The position numbers and the translations under genes were made by a program. The notes beneath the pieces are model-generated. The model saw only the letters and a list, made by a program, of their open reading frames with translations. It was not told the DNA's origin and made no database searches. This document shows positions 7,868 to 16,167 of a stretch of DNA of 64,000 bases, in pieces. This stretch comes from GWF2-38-10 sp964527595. Its GTDB lineage: Bacteria > Babelota > Babeliae > Babelales > RVW-14. Every line of letters begins with the position of its first letter. The stretch's first letter is position 1. The DNA lies in assembly GCA_964527595.1 (NCBI GenBank), contig CAZGPI010000005.1, forward strand, positions 22,635 through 86,634, given 5' to 3'.

Positions 7868-8821
7868 ATGGAAAAGAAGTTATATCGCATATTTATGTCA
7901 TTTGGCTTTACTATTTTCTTCGTCTTAAAAATTTGCGCTTGTAGTAATTTTGGATACATTTCTTACGCTACACTTAATATCGGGGATGATATCCAAGCAA
8001 TCGCCGCAAAAAACTTTTTGCCTGAAGACAGTCTGGGTATTGATCGCGAATTCATAGCAGAATTTAAGAGCAACTCAGTCATTAGCACCATAGTAAACGG
8101 TTGGTACATGCATACAAAAAATGGTCTTTGGTATCGGCCAGATGTTTCGGCACCAGAAAAAAGCTGGCCACCATCACCATCGCTAGATCCCCTTCTTATA
8201 TCAATTCACTTTACAAAACAATTCGCCCCACTCGCTTTATCCGATGAAGGAATCGCTTACTTAAAATATCATGGACCCGTTGGAGCTAGAGATTATTATA
8301 CACTTGGTGAGTTACAGAAAAAAAACATTCCTAGCTACTTTTCAGGATGCTTAACCCTAACGCTAAAAAACTCCAATAAAAAACGTGATGTTATCATATA
8401 TGCCGTTGATATAGACCGCGAATGCGTAGAATTCATTAAATCAAAAACAAAATGTAAAGTTGAAACGTTAACACACAACATTCGTGGAGCCATGCAGCTT
8501 AACCAAAAGCTAAGAATGCAATATGCAGAAAGTATTCTAGAAAAATATAGAACGGCAAAATGCGTAATTACATCGCGGCTTCACGCCGCCCTACCATGCA
8601 TTGCTTTCGAAACGCCTGTTTTACTCATCGAAACAAAAAACGAACCATCCCGATTTAATGGATTGGGAGAACTTATGAAAAGTTGCACCAAAGCTCAGTT
8701 CCTCAATAACAATGTCGATTTTGATTTTGATAAACCACCAAAAAATTCTAATTCATACCTTCCTATACGAGAAAATTTAATAAAAATTGTAACCGATTGG
8801 GTTACAAGAAAATCAAAATAG
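7868..8821 (+). CDS. Exported polysaccharide pyruvyl-transferase-like protein
   Basis: 317 residues. After a hydrophobic leader (residues about 6-24, IFMSFGFTIFFVLKICAC) comes a domain like the polysaccharide pyruvyl transferase family. It shows a GYISYATLNIGDDIQA nucleotide-binding-type opening, GPVGARDYYTLGEL near residue 140, a mid-domain SGCLTLTL, and CVITSRLHAALPCIAFETPVLLI near 240. Known members add pyruvate from PEP to cell-surface sugars, usually inside the cell. Here the leader sits directly against the catalytic domain and the start is fixed by an AAGGG site 8 bases upstream, so export looks real. Substrate unknown. First of a block of exported proteins between trmD and rplS. Confidence 0.75.
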   Translation: MEKKLYRIFMSFGFTIFFVLKICACSNFGYISYATLNIGDDIQAIAAKNFLPEDSLGIDREFIAEFKSNSVISTIVNGWYMHTKNGLWYRPDVSAPEKSWPPSPSLDPLLISIHFTKQFAPLALSDEGIAYLKYHGPVGARDYYTLGELQKKNIPSYFSGCLTLTLKNSNKKRDVIIYAVDIDRECVEFIKSKTKCKVETLTHNIRGAMQLNQKLRMQYAESILEKYRTAKCVITSRLHAALPCIAFETPVLLIETKNEPSRFNGLGELMKSCTKAQFLNNNVDFDFDKPPKNSNSYLPIRENLIKIVTDWVTRKSK

Positions 8822-8846
8822 CCAGACCAAGTTGATTGAAAATTTT

Positions 8847-9854
8847 ATGGACATTAAACGTATTTTAACCTGTTGTTTCTGCGCTATTATTTCCATTGCC
8901 AATTGCGACGAATCAATTGGCGATCAAGCTTTTCCATTTTTTACTCATAATTTATGGCAAAAAAATCTTTGGAATAAAGATTTGCAATGTTATTTACATT
9001 ATGCACCAAGCAATGAAGAGCTCCGAGAAAAGCAATGCGGCTCGTTATTAAATGTTATCAGCGTAAGTCTCTTTAGGCCACCTATAAAATTGAGGAATAA
9101 AACCTCTAACAAATATGCACATGATAATCAACGAGCCAACGTTTATGTAACCGGCCTTAATAGCTTAATAAAAAGCTTCCATGCGTTTTTTCCCACTTGG
9201 ATATTGCGAATCTACTACGACGCATCTCTTTTCGTCCCAAACGAAAGCGAAACCGAAAGCTTCAAAGCACTATTCGAATTACATAGAGCTGACAAGCAAC
9301 TGCAATTTGTTCAATATTATTTTCCCATATTTGCAGAACAAAACGATTGCTATCATCATCAATGCGTATTTGGAATGCTCCCGCGATTCCTCGCTATCAT
9401 TGACCCCTCTGTTTCTCTTGCATATATAAGGGATGTTGATTCTGAATTGAAGCAACAGGATAAAGACGTCGTTGACCAGTGGCTTACCACAACGCAAAAA
9501 GATTTTCTATTTTACTGCAGTAATAATTACAAATATGACCCATTAAAACCAAACTTCATGTCGCGTTTAGCATGGATCCCTGCCGATAAGTTTTGCGCGC
9601 TTGGTGGGCTGTGGGCTGCTAAACACCAAAGCATACAAATTTTGCAAGAAATGCTATCGGTTCTTATTGCAGCTATTGATGATCCTCATGCGTTGTTAAG
9701 AAAAGGCATTTACGGATCAAACGTATGCGGACGAGGGTTTGATGAATTTCTTTTGGACTTTTGCATTATTTTAAAAAAGGAAAAAGAAATAGCCATTTAT
9801 GACCGGCTAACCAAAGAAGTAAGAAACTGGATCCAATACCCAAAGATAAATTAA
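8847..9854 (+). CDS. Exported protein, possibly glycosyltransferase-like
   Basis: About 335 residues with a signal peptide (MDIKRILTCCFCAIISIANC). I do not recognise the family with confidence. Features that recall a GT-A-type glycosyltransferase are alternating strand/helix character, the phrase FPTWILRIYYDASL, and AYIRDVDSEL near residue 195, which has a DxD-like acidic triplet after a hydrophobic strand. Later comes RLAWIPADKFCALGGLWAAK. A TTG at 8832 would add five residues; neither start has a clear Shine-Dalgarno site. It lies 10-25 bases after the pyruvyl-transferase-like gene, so the two are probably co-transcribed. Its stop overlaps that of the next, convergent gene. Confidence 0.6.
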   Translation: MDIKRILTCCFCAIISIANCDESIGDQAFPFFTHNLWQKNLWNKDLQCYLHYAPSNEELREKQCGSLLNVISVSLFRPPIKLRNKTSNKYAHDNQRANVYVTGLNSLIKSFHAFFPTWILRIYYDASLFVPNESETESFKALFELHRADKQLQFVQYYFPIFAEQNDCYHHQCVFGMLPRFLAIIDPSVSLAYIRDVDSELKQQDKDVVDQWLTTTQKDFLFYCSNNYKYDPLKPNFMSRLAWIPADKFCALGGLWAAKHQSIQILQEMLSVLIAAIDDPHALLRKGIYGSNVCGRGFDEFLLDFCIILKKEKEIAIYDRLTKEVRNWIQYPKIN

Positions 9855-10711
9855 TCGGTTGTGTTAACCTCTATCGACTTCGTTGTCGCCTCTTCTTTAA
9901 ACAGTTTTTGCTTCGACATATGCTCAATTTCACCTTCAATAAAATCTTTTGATAGCACCAATGCGGAGATCGTATGCTGTATTGAAGCATGTCGCCGAAT
10001 CGTTATCGAAGCAAATTTTTCTTTAAAAGCATCAAGTAAAACATTTGCCGCCGGAACATCCTTTGGACAATAACTGTAAATAAGCGCAATATTCGGAACT
10101 TTTTCAAACCCGGCAACAACCTCATTCAAATCACGCCAACGACTTCCTGCTCGAGATATCCCATAAAATTTACTTGCTGACGCTTTATCAACTTGTGGAT
10201 TAATGGCTATAACCCCGCCCAACCCCAAAAGAGTTGCATAAAAAATAGCGGCATATCCCCCCATAGAACTTCCAAGCGTAAAAACACTTGCCGGTTCAAT
10301 GCCACATAATTTTATATGGTAATTAATAATTTCGCTAAAATGCGGAATATAATCGGCAGCGTCGTTTCCCAAATACCATGTTAGATCATCATCGCGAAGA
10401 AAAAGATATGCCGTATCACTCCATTTTTCATCATCACACCAAAACCATGAAAATAAGGAATACTTTCCTTTGGTTGCGCCATTAAAAACAATAATCAGCC
10501 GCTTTGGCTTTTCTGCTGGATAAAACAGAAAAGGCTTTTCAAACATCGTTTTTTCATATTTTTGTATTATGTAGGAACATTTCTCGGCAAATGTTTTATG
10601 GTAAATCTTGGGTAATTCTATGCCTTTTGCCAAAAAGCTTAACCCCGCTAAAAAGATCGCCAGAAAACAATGCTTCTTCTTAAAAACACCGGAAAACAGC
10701 AACGTCACCAT
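9851..10711 (-). CDS. Exported alpha/beta-hydrolase-like protein
   Basis: 286 residues with a hydrophobic leader (CFLAIFLAGLSFLAKG). A central strand KRLIIVFNGAT is followed by FTLGSSMGGYAAIFYAT, where GSSMGG is the nucleophile elbow (GxSxG) of alpha/beta hydrolases. A later GGVIAINPQ strand and a C-terminal His (HASIQHTIS) fit the fold. Substrate unknown; the closest architecture I can name is the GxSxGG esterase-like group that includes Asp2-type acetylases. ATG at 10711 has a good AAGGAG site. It faces the preceding gene, sharing the four bases TTAA. Confidence 0.7.
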   Translation of the reverse strand: MVTLLFSGVFKKKHCFLAIFLAGLSFLAKGIELPKIYHKTFAEKCSYIIQKYEKTMFEKPFLFYPAEKPKRLIIVFNGATKGKYSLFSWFWCDDEKWSDTAYLFLRDDDLTWYLGNDAADYIPHFSEIINYHIKLCGIEPASVFTLGSSMGGYAAIFYATLLGLGGVIAINPQVDKASASKFYGISRAGSRWRDLNEVVAGFEKVPNIALIYSYCPKDVPAANVLLDAFKEKFASITIRRHASIQHTISALVLSKDFIEGEIEHMSKQKLFKEEATTKSIEVNTTD

Positions 10712-10858
10712 AAAAAGCTCCTTCAGGAAATCAAATCACATCTTCATAGTTTTTTAGTTTATGAGCTGCCAAAAAGCATTGTCAAGCCTTTTAAAAGCTA
10801 TACAACAGAAAAAGGCTCAATACACATTGTCAATAAAAACATTTCGTAAGCATTTTTA

Positions 10859-10887
10859 TTGATCACACCAATAAATTTGGCTATAAT
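10859..10887 (+). promoter_or_regulatory. Promoter of rplS
   Basis: TTGATC (10859-10864), a spacer of exactly 17 bases and TATAAT (10882-10887) preceded by GGC. The site lies 83 bases before the rplS ATG, in the gap left by the divergent exported hydrolase. This gives rplS its own promoter, needed since it is separated from trmD. Confidence 0.75.
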
Positions 10888-10969
10888 TAGGGTACTTTTT
10901 TGTATTTTCACAAATAAATTTTAGTGATTTAAGAAAACTACTTACTAAGCGCGAGAGCCAAGGAATATC

Positions 10970-11383
10970 ATGAAAGCTGCAAAATTAACAAAAGAAACGA
11001 TTCTTGATTACGGAATTATCGAACGTAATTTTCCAGAATTTAAAGTTGGTGACACAATTGAAGTTTCCCAGCTCATCAAAGAAGGCGAAAAAGAACGTAT
11101 TCAGCTCTTTGAAGGTGACGTCATTGCACAACATAAAAATGGTGTTGCATCAACCTTTACCGTACGCAGAATTGGTGCTAACAGCATAGGCGTTGAAAGA
11201 ATTTTTCCTTATTACGCCAAAACAGTTGATAGCATTCGTGTAGTTAGACACGGCCTCGTACGTCGAGCAAAACTTAACTATCTTCGTAAACTTGTTGGTA
11301 AAGCTGCCCGTATTAAAGAAAATCTTTTCTTTAAGGGTGGTCGAGGCGCCGCGAAAAAAGCTGCTGCTGCCAAAGCCAGCTAA
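10970..11383 (+). CDS. rplS: 50S ribosomal protein L19
   Basis: 137 residues. L19 sits at the 30S-50S interface. Recognisable core: FKVGDTIEVSQLIKEG, RIQLFEGDVIAQ, FTVRRIGANSIGVERIFPYY and VRRAKLNYLRKLVGKAARIKE. A basic Ala/Lys/Gly tail (GRGAAKKAAAAKAS) extends beyond the usual end. Start ATG has AAGGA six bases upstream. In most bacteria it directly follows trmD; here three exported-protein genes lie in between. Confidence 0.97.
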   Translation: MKAAKLTKETILDYGIIERNFPEFKVGDTIEVSQLIKEGEKERIQLFEGDVIAQHKNGVASTFTVRRIGANSIGVERIFPYYAKTVDSIRVVRHGLVRRAKLNYLRKLVGKAARIKENLFFKGGRGAAKKAAAAKAS

Positions 11384-11450
11384 GCGGTCCTTTTAAATGT
11401 TTATAGCAAAGAGAAAAATGCTTACTAATGCAATCGCCAAGAATTTCATC

Positions 11451-11870
11451 ATGATAAAAAGCGTTGTTGTATTTTTCTCTTTGCTTTTTTTATGCTCATG
11501 CTCTCCAAAAAGAGCTGTTCCTCAAAAATCACCGAATACTATCAATACGCTCATCCCCCTTGGATTCAATTGCACACAAAAACGCTTAAGCTCAACAAAC
11601 ATACTCTTAATGCGTTACGAAGGAACACAATCAATCGCACGCACAACGTCATTTTATCGACGAGAACTCGAAGCTGCCGGCTGGGATTTATCAGACTTCT
11701 CAAATGATCAAGAAGGGCTGTTTTTTTGCCGCAAAGGCAATCAGGAATGCGCCATTACCGTATACACCAAAGGCAAAACTATCGTAACGTTTTTATTCAG
11801 AAGCAAAACATTGGCACCAAGCCGAGAAGTTTCAGATATTTCTCAAATTAACAAACCACTGAGTGTTTAA
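11451..11870 (+). CDS. Small lipoprotein of unknown function
   Basis: From ATG 11451 the protein is 139 residues with a lipoprotein signal: MIKSVVVFFSLLFLCSC, lipobox LCSC with the acylated Cys at 17. The mature part has a compact fold-like pattern: LLMRYEGTQSIARTTSFYRRELEAAGWDL, then LFFCRKGNQECAITVY and KTIVTFLF. This recalls small lipoproteins with an alpha/beta domain that start with a Y-E-G-T-x-S helix, but I cannot name the family. Upstream in-frame ATGs at 11397 and 11418 would bury the signal peptide and are less likely. It lies 67 bases after rplS. Confidence 0.65.
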   Translation: MIKSVVVFFSLLFLCSCSPKRAVPQKSPNTINTLIPLGFNCTQKRLSSTNILLMRYEGTQSIARTTSFYRRELEAAGWDLSDFSNDQEGLFFCRKGNQECAITVYTKGKTIVTFLFRSKTLAPSREVSDISQINKPLSV

Positions 11871-11874
11871 TCTT

Positions 11875-12039
11875 ATGATCGGCCTAATAATCAAAACCAT
11901 CGTCTTTTTTGTTGCCATTTTGGCTATCAGTTTGCTCATGTTTTCGGCGCTCATTATGCTCGTCGGTAGATTTTTCAATATAAAAATCATGCATGATAGC
12001 GTACTTGCAAACCTTATCAATTGGTTGCGCCGCCGCTAA
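11875..12039 (+). CDS. Small membrane protein (54 aa)
   Basis: Starting 4 bases after the lipoprotein stop, this frame encodes 54 residues. One or two hydrophobic helices (IIKTIVFFVAILAISLLMF) are followed by a basic tail ending NWLRRR. There is no separate Shine-Dalgarno site; translational coupling to the gene before it is likely. Its stop TAA shares bases with the stop of the opposite gene at 12036, a pattern seen elsewhere in the window. No family recognised. Confidence 0.5.
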   Translation: MIGLIIKTIVFFVAILAISLLMFSALIMLVGRFFNIKIMHDSVLANLINWLRRR

Positions 12040-12272
12040 CGCCTTTTATGGCGCCAAAAATGCACAATGCGCATCGCCAATCGCTTGCACCGTTTTATGG
12101 CAGGCTTTCCACCCCAAAGAGCAATGCCAGCCAATATCATGGCTATGCCCTGAAAAAACGGCAAAAACAAACCAATGATGCCCATTATGATCAAAAGGAC
12201 ACCAAGAACCTTTTTACCATAATAAACAACTCTATATAAAAAATCATTTTTGATTTTGAACAACAAGACCAT
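12036..12272 (-). CDS. Small membrane protein, PGPGW-like
   Basis: About 78 residues. A hydrophobic hairpin VLGVLLIIMGIIGLFLPFF..IAMILAGIALW is followed by a basic tail (KPAIKRCKRLAMRIVHFWRHKRR). This resembles the short PGPGW-type or YbaN-like membrane proteins. The start is uncertain: ATG 12272 touches its GAGG site, so TTG at 12266 (6-base spacing) may be used. It overlaps the 3' end of the PIG-L gene by about 25 bases and is probably translated after it. Confidence 0.6.
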   Translation of the reverse strand: MVLLFKIKNDFLYRVVYYGKKVLGVLLIIMGIIGLFLPFFQGIAMILAGIALWGGKPAIKRCKRLAMRIVHFWRHKRR

Positions 12273-12999
12273 CCTCGCTAATTTTAAAAACCTGAAAACA
12301 TTCGCAATATTTACCATTCTTACTCATCGCGCCACGATAACGATTAAGCCCTTCAATTGCATCATCGTATTTAGTGTCAACTAATTGTGAAGCGTGCTGC
12401 CGCAATGCCTGCAACTTTAATTCCATGAATTTCGATATATTTTCATAATACAAAAAACCCTGTAAAGGCGTCCAAACCTCGTAACAAAGAATTTTATCCA
12501 CCTTCCAAGACATTCCTTGATATTCCTTTTCGATTCCTCGGAATGCCAATCCAAGAGCATCCATAACAAGTTTGTTTGTTGCTATATGATCCCTATGAGC
12601 ATCGCCACAATGCGGAAGATACACAATTCCGGGTTGCTCTTGCCGAATAATATTAACGATTTGAACAATGTTTTTTTGATTGTATCGTAACGCCGAATCA
12701 GCATTCCTCAAAAACCGCAATTTACTTACCCCTAGTATACGTTCAGCTTTTTCTGCTTCATGCTCGCGCTTTACACGTCCTGAAATCATATAAACAATAG
12801 AAATGTCATAACCATTTTTCTTGAGCTTGGCAATACTTCCACCGCACCCAATAATGTCATCATCAGGATGTGGCGAAAAGACAAGTACCTTTCTTGATTG
12901 TAGTGCAGCATTTTGCTTGGCATTATCAAGCGCACAAATACTTGTGCTTATAGCAAACACCAACATAAGAACAAAATAAGAAAGAATAATTTTCTTCAC
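12244..12999 (-). CDS. Exported PIG-L family deacetylase
   Basis: 251 residues with a signal peptide (IILSYFVLMLVFAISTSICA). The domain is a LmbE/PIG-L N-acetyl-sugar deacetylase: VFSPHPDDDIIGCGGSIAKL with the zinc-binding His and Asp, then GDAHRDHIATNKLV supplying the third ligand. Such enzymes remove acetyl groups from GlcNAc-type or similar substrates. The export signal suggests a periplasmic or outside glycan. Start is GTG at 12999 with GGAG six bases upstream. A neighbouring set of exported glycan-type proteins (7868-10711) supports a surface-sugar role. Confidence 0.87.
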   Translation of the reverse strand: MKKIILSYFVLMLVFAISTSICALDNAKQNAALQSRKVLVFSPHPDDDIIGCGGSIAKLKKNGYDISIVYMISGRVKREHEAEKAERILGVSKLRFLRNADSALRYNQKNIVQIVNIIRQEQPGIVYLPHCGDAHRDHIATNKLVMDALGLAFRGIEKEYQGMSWKVDKILCYEVWTPLQGFLYYENISKFMELKLQALRQHASQLVDTKYDDAIEGLNRYRGAMSKNGKYCECFQVFKISEDGLVVQNQK

Positions 13000-13183
13000 G
13001 CTCGCTCCAGGTTCGCTTTATCTTCACCACTAATCCCTTGTAACCAATAGTATTGTTTACAAAAATTAAAGCACTTTGCAAGCAATAATAAATTCCCCGG
13101 AAACCCTTACATTTAAAGCCGTAGAAAAGGAGTTGCGCATTTTCTATTTTTCTGGTAAAAATACAGTTGTCTTTGATTAATGC

Positions 13184-13257
13184 TGGGATGTCGTCTAGTG
13201 GTAGGACCCTGGACTCTGAATCCGGTTACAGAGGTTCGAATCCTCTCGTCCCAGCCA
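13184..13257 (+). tRNA. tRNA-Gln (CTG)
   Basis: Starts with TGGGATG as tRNA-Gln genes do and has D arm GTCT..GGAC. The anticodon loop CTCTGAA gives anticodon CTG. T loop TTCGAAT, discriminator G, CCA encoded at 13255-13257. Confidence 0.94.
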
Positions 13258-13305
13258 TATTTCACTAAAATTCTAGCCGATAAGACGGCCGATTGAGGAA
13301 TAAAT

Positions 13306-14226
13306 ATGAATTATTCTATTAAACGATGCTGTTTATTACTCAGCCTTTCCTTCATTTATTGTGTTCAAATTTATGGTCAAATGGTATCGCCAACAATTAA
13401 AATCTCTGCTGGAAAAGGTATTTGTAGTAATGGTCTTTATTCTGCAACAAAAAAAATAACCCTAATCTCTGGTGACGATTTCTCAGGTTCTGGCAATATA
13501 GAATCCCCTGAAATTGAAATTTCAACTAAAACATTCACCTTTACCGGAACCATAAAATGCGACGGTAACTGTACAATCAAATCAGAATTTCCGTTTAACC
13601 ACGCAATCTTTACCCAAAAAGGAAAAGGGTTATTTACCTTTAAAGTCGAACCATTGGCGATAGAACCAAAAGAACAATCAATTGCTCAAAAAGCAACCCC
13701 TATAGATCAAAAAAATGAAAATTATTATCTTGAGCAAGCATGCAAATATCGTGATGGTAAAGGGGTTGAAAAAGATCCAATAAAAGCAGTTGAATATTTT
13801 GCCTTAGCTGCAGAAAAAGGTTGTAATCTTGCCCTTGTCCAGATGGGATTGTATTACATTGATGGCACGGGTGTTGAAAAAGACCCTAAAAAAGGGATCG
13901 CCCTGCTAACACGAGCAGCAGAAAAAGAATACCCCTCTGCACTTTATTACCTTGGCCTTTATTACATAAAAGGAATAGGGGTTGAAAAAGATGAAAAAAA
14001 AGCATTCGAATTTTTCTTAAAGGGCGCCCAAGCAGGAGAAATCGATGCTATCATAGCCGTTGCTCAATGTTACTGTTATGGTATTGGAACAGAACAAAAC
14101 ACAACACTTGCTGAAACATGGAATAATAACCAAAAAATACAGATGCTAAATCTGACACAAGACCAATCAAAACGACGAACTAAGACCATGATCGATATCA
14201 TGACTTCTGCAATACTTCGACATTGA
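13306..14226 (+). CDS. Exported Sel1-repeat protein
   Basis: 306 residues. Signal peptide at 1-25 (CCLLLSLSFIYCVQIYG). Residues about 28-120 are beta-rich (repeated short strands such as KITLISGDDF, IEISTKTFTFTGTIK) with no family I can name. From about 140 come three to four Sel1-like repeats, with the recurring KYRDGKGVEKDPIKAVEYF pattern and its variants near 177, 213 and 250. Sel1 repeats make protein-binding solenoids and are common in host-interacting bacteria. The start lies 49 bases after tRNA-Gln. Confidence 0.85.
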   Translation: MNYSIKRCCLLLSLSFIYCVQIYGQMVSPTIKISAGKGICSNGLYSATKKITLISGDDFSGSGNIESPEIEISTKTFTFTGTIKCDGNCTIKSEFPFNHAIFTQKGKGLFTFKVEPLAIEPKEQSIAQKATPIDQKNENYYLEQACKYRDGKGVEKDPIKAVEYFALAAEKGCNLALVQMGLYYIDGTGVEKDPKKGIALLTRAAEKEYPSALYYLGLYYIKGIGVEKDEKKAFEFFLKGAQAGEIDAIIAVAQCYCYGIGTEQNTTLAETWNNNQKIQMLNLTQDQSKRRTKTMIDIMTSAILRH

Positions 14227-14243
14227 TACCCAGCAAATCAAAA

Positions 14244-14804
14244 ATGATAAAATTTGTCATCATTCACGGAAATGGCGGAAGTACAAAAAATAATTGCTGG
14301 ATCCCTTGGCTTAAGATTGAATTAGAAAAAAAAGGCTTCTCGGTTAACACACCAACCATGCCCGATAATTTTTATGCGAGATCATCTATTTGGTTGCCAT
14401 ATATGAAAAACGAACTTAAATGTGACGAGAAAACAATTGTCATTGGACATTCATCTGGTGCTGTTGCCGCAATGCGATATGCTGAGAATCAGAAACTCCT
14501 GGGATGCATGCTTATTGGCGCATCATACACAGACCTAGGATATGAAGACGAACGGATCTCTGGATATTTTTCCACCCCATGGCTCTGGGATAAAATCAAA
14601 ACAAATCAGCAATGGATTATTCAGCTAGCATCAACCGATGACCCTTGCATACCAATCACCGAAGCACAGCATATCCACAAAAATCTTGATACCGATTACT
14701 ATGAATTTTCTCACCATGGCCATTTTTTGGATAACACACTCCCTGAAGCTTTTTCTATATTGTTCAATAAAATTAAATTGTTAAAAAACCAAAATTTCAA
14801 TTGA
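14244..14804 (+). CDS. RBBP9/YdeN-like serine hydrolase
   Basis: 186 residues and no signal peptide, so cytosolic. KFVIIHGNGGSTKNNCWIPWLK at the start and TIVIGHSSGAVAAMRYAE near 75 form the oxyanion strand and nucleophile elbow (GHSSG) of the RBBP9-type alpha/beta hydrolases. A DDPCIP loop and the late HHGHF supply the likely Asp and His. Substrate unknown. ATG 14244 is preferred over TTG 14223, which overlaps the stop of the Sel1 gene. The last bases overlap the convergent amidase gene by 8. Confidence 0.82.
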   Translation: MIKFVIIHGNGGSTKNNCWIPWLKIELEKKGFSVNTPTMPDNFYARSSIWLPYMKNELKCDEKTIVIGHSSGAVAAMRYAENQKLLGCMLIGASYTDLGYEDERISGYFSTPWLWDKIKTNQQWIIQLASTDDPCIPITEAQHIHKNLDTDYYEFSHHGHFLDNTLPEAFSILFNKIKLLKNQNFN

Positions 14805-16068
14805 ATCCAAAGTATTGGCAGATCCCCTGAAAATAGGCTTGTGCAACCTGAACAACCCTGGCCGATACAAGCACCCCATTAAATGGAATAGTTTTCTGAG
14901 CAAGCCGCTCAGCCTCTTCAGGATTATTTTGTATCAAAGTTTCTCCATAACACAGAGGGCTGTGAACAAGGCGAGTGAGAAAAAGATTACGGCAATAGAC
15001 GCCAGAACTTATCCTTCGCGATATGGCTGGTTGATATAAATCACTATTCATCAAAGGAACATCCAGCTTAGACTGCATATTATGTGTAATATACGTAGAA
15101 AGCAGCAACGATCGCTCAAGATCTTCGTTAAGAATTAATCGCATAAATTCGTAATGCTCTCGATCTGTTTCCAGTTGCCCTTTTAAAAAATTTCCAGGAA
15201 TAAACGTGAGATTGTAGTTTGAGCTTGAAGCGTCGGCAATTTCTCTTGCATTATAGTGAATAATAATCGTTGTGTGAGGAGCAAATGCATTGATTTTATC
15301 AGCGCGAGCGATTAGATCATAAAAGTTGTAGCACAGCCTAAACAGTGCTTGCTTGATAAGATGTTCTTTGTTTATTGATGCACATTTTATACAATCAATC
15401 CGTCTCTTTAGTTCTTGTTGAGAGGAACCAGGAACCTTAGCGGATGCTAGATAATCAAGAATTCTTTGCTGGTTTTTGGGGACAAGCCAGTCGCCGGCAT
15501 CAGTAATATTAAACTCCTTATTGCACCATTCTGAGAACGATTGGTAACAAACCGGTTGCCCCGGCTCGTCTCTGGTTAACAAAACCTCAGCTCCTGCCTG
15601 AATAAGATAGCAACGTAAGATTTTTGCGGTCATTAATGCAAGCGTTCCTTCATCAAATTGGACCCGCATATTATCTTTGTGAGCAAGCTCCATATCAATA
15701 AACCGTTCTTCTGTGCGAGCCATTGGGCCACCAAGATGCCCGGGGTCAATTGCTATTCGCACTCCCTCGAGTGGTTTTGGTGATGACAAATCTGGCTTAA
15801 ATATATCGGCTGTTGGTTTTGGCTTTGTTCCAAACTTTAAAACAAATTCTGGAGCAATCTTTTCGGGAGTCTGAAAAACCACGAGTTCGATATCGGTAAT
15901 CGTATAAAAATCACCAATCGCAGCATCGCGTAAAAGATAGTTACTTATTTTGGCTTCGCATTCAACACGGCTTATCGTTTCCTGATAAGGGTCAAAATCA
16001 CTAAATTGCGCAGCTGCGCATTGTATGACAATAAAAGACAATAACCAAAGGCGTAAAATCTTTTTCAT
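14797..16068 (-). CDS. Exported N-acetylmuramoyl-L-alanine amidase (Amidase_3 type)
   Basis: 423 residues with a signal peptide (WLLSFIVIQCAAA). It cuts the bond between the peptide stem and MurNAc in peptidoglycan. Zinc-site motifs appear in order: IAIDPGHLGGPMA with the first His near residue 109, the Glu shortly after, IIIHYNA with the second His near 270, and YGETLIQNNPEEA near the end with the catalytic Glu. The middle contains a long helical insertion (about 185-255) compared with AmiC-type domains. A GAGGAA site precedes the ATG. It implies a working cell wall, in line with mraY and alr in the same window. Confidence 0.87.
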   Translation of the reverse strand: MKKILRLWLLSFIVIQCAAAQFSDFDPYQETISRVECEAKISNYLLRDAAIGDFYTITDIELVVFQTPEKIAPEFVLKFGTKPKPTADIFKPDLSSPKPLEGVRIAIDPGHLGGPMARTEERFIDMELAHKDNMRVQFDEGTLALMTAKILRCYLIQAGAEVLLTRDEPGQPVCYQSFSEWCNKEFNITDAGDWLVPKNQQRILDYLASAKVPGSSQQELKRRIDCIKCASINKEHLIKQALFRLCYNFYDLIARADKINAFAPHTTIIIHYNAREIADASSSNYNLTFIPGNFLKGQLETDREHYEFMRLILNEDLERSLLLSTYITHNMQSKLDVPLMNSDLYQPAISRRISSGVYCRNLFLTRLVHSPLCYGETLIQNNPEEAERLAQKTIPFNGVLVSARVVQVAQAYFQGICQYFGFN

Positions 16069-16167
16069 CTATTTCCTCTACCGGTACTTTTTAAATAAGA
16101 AATTTTCGGCTACAATAAAATTGTATTTTATATAATATATGCTAACAAATCAAAAAAGGGCTGACTT

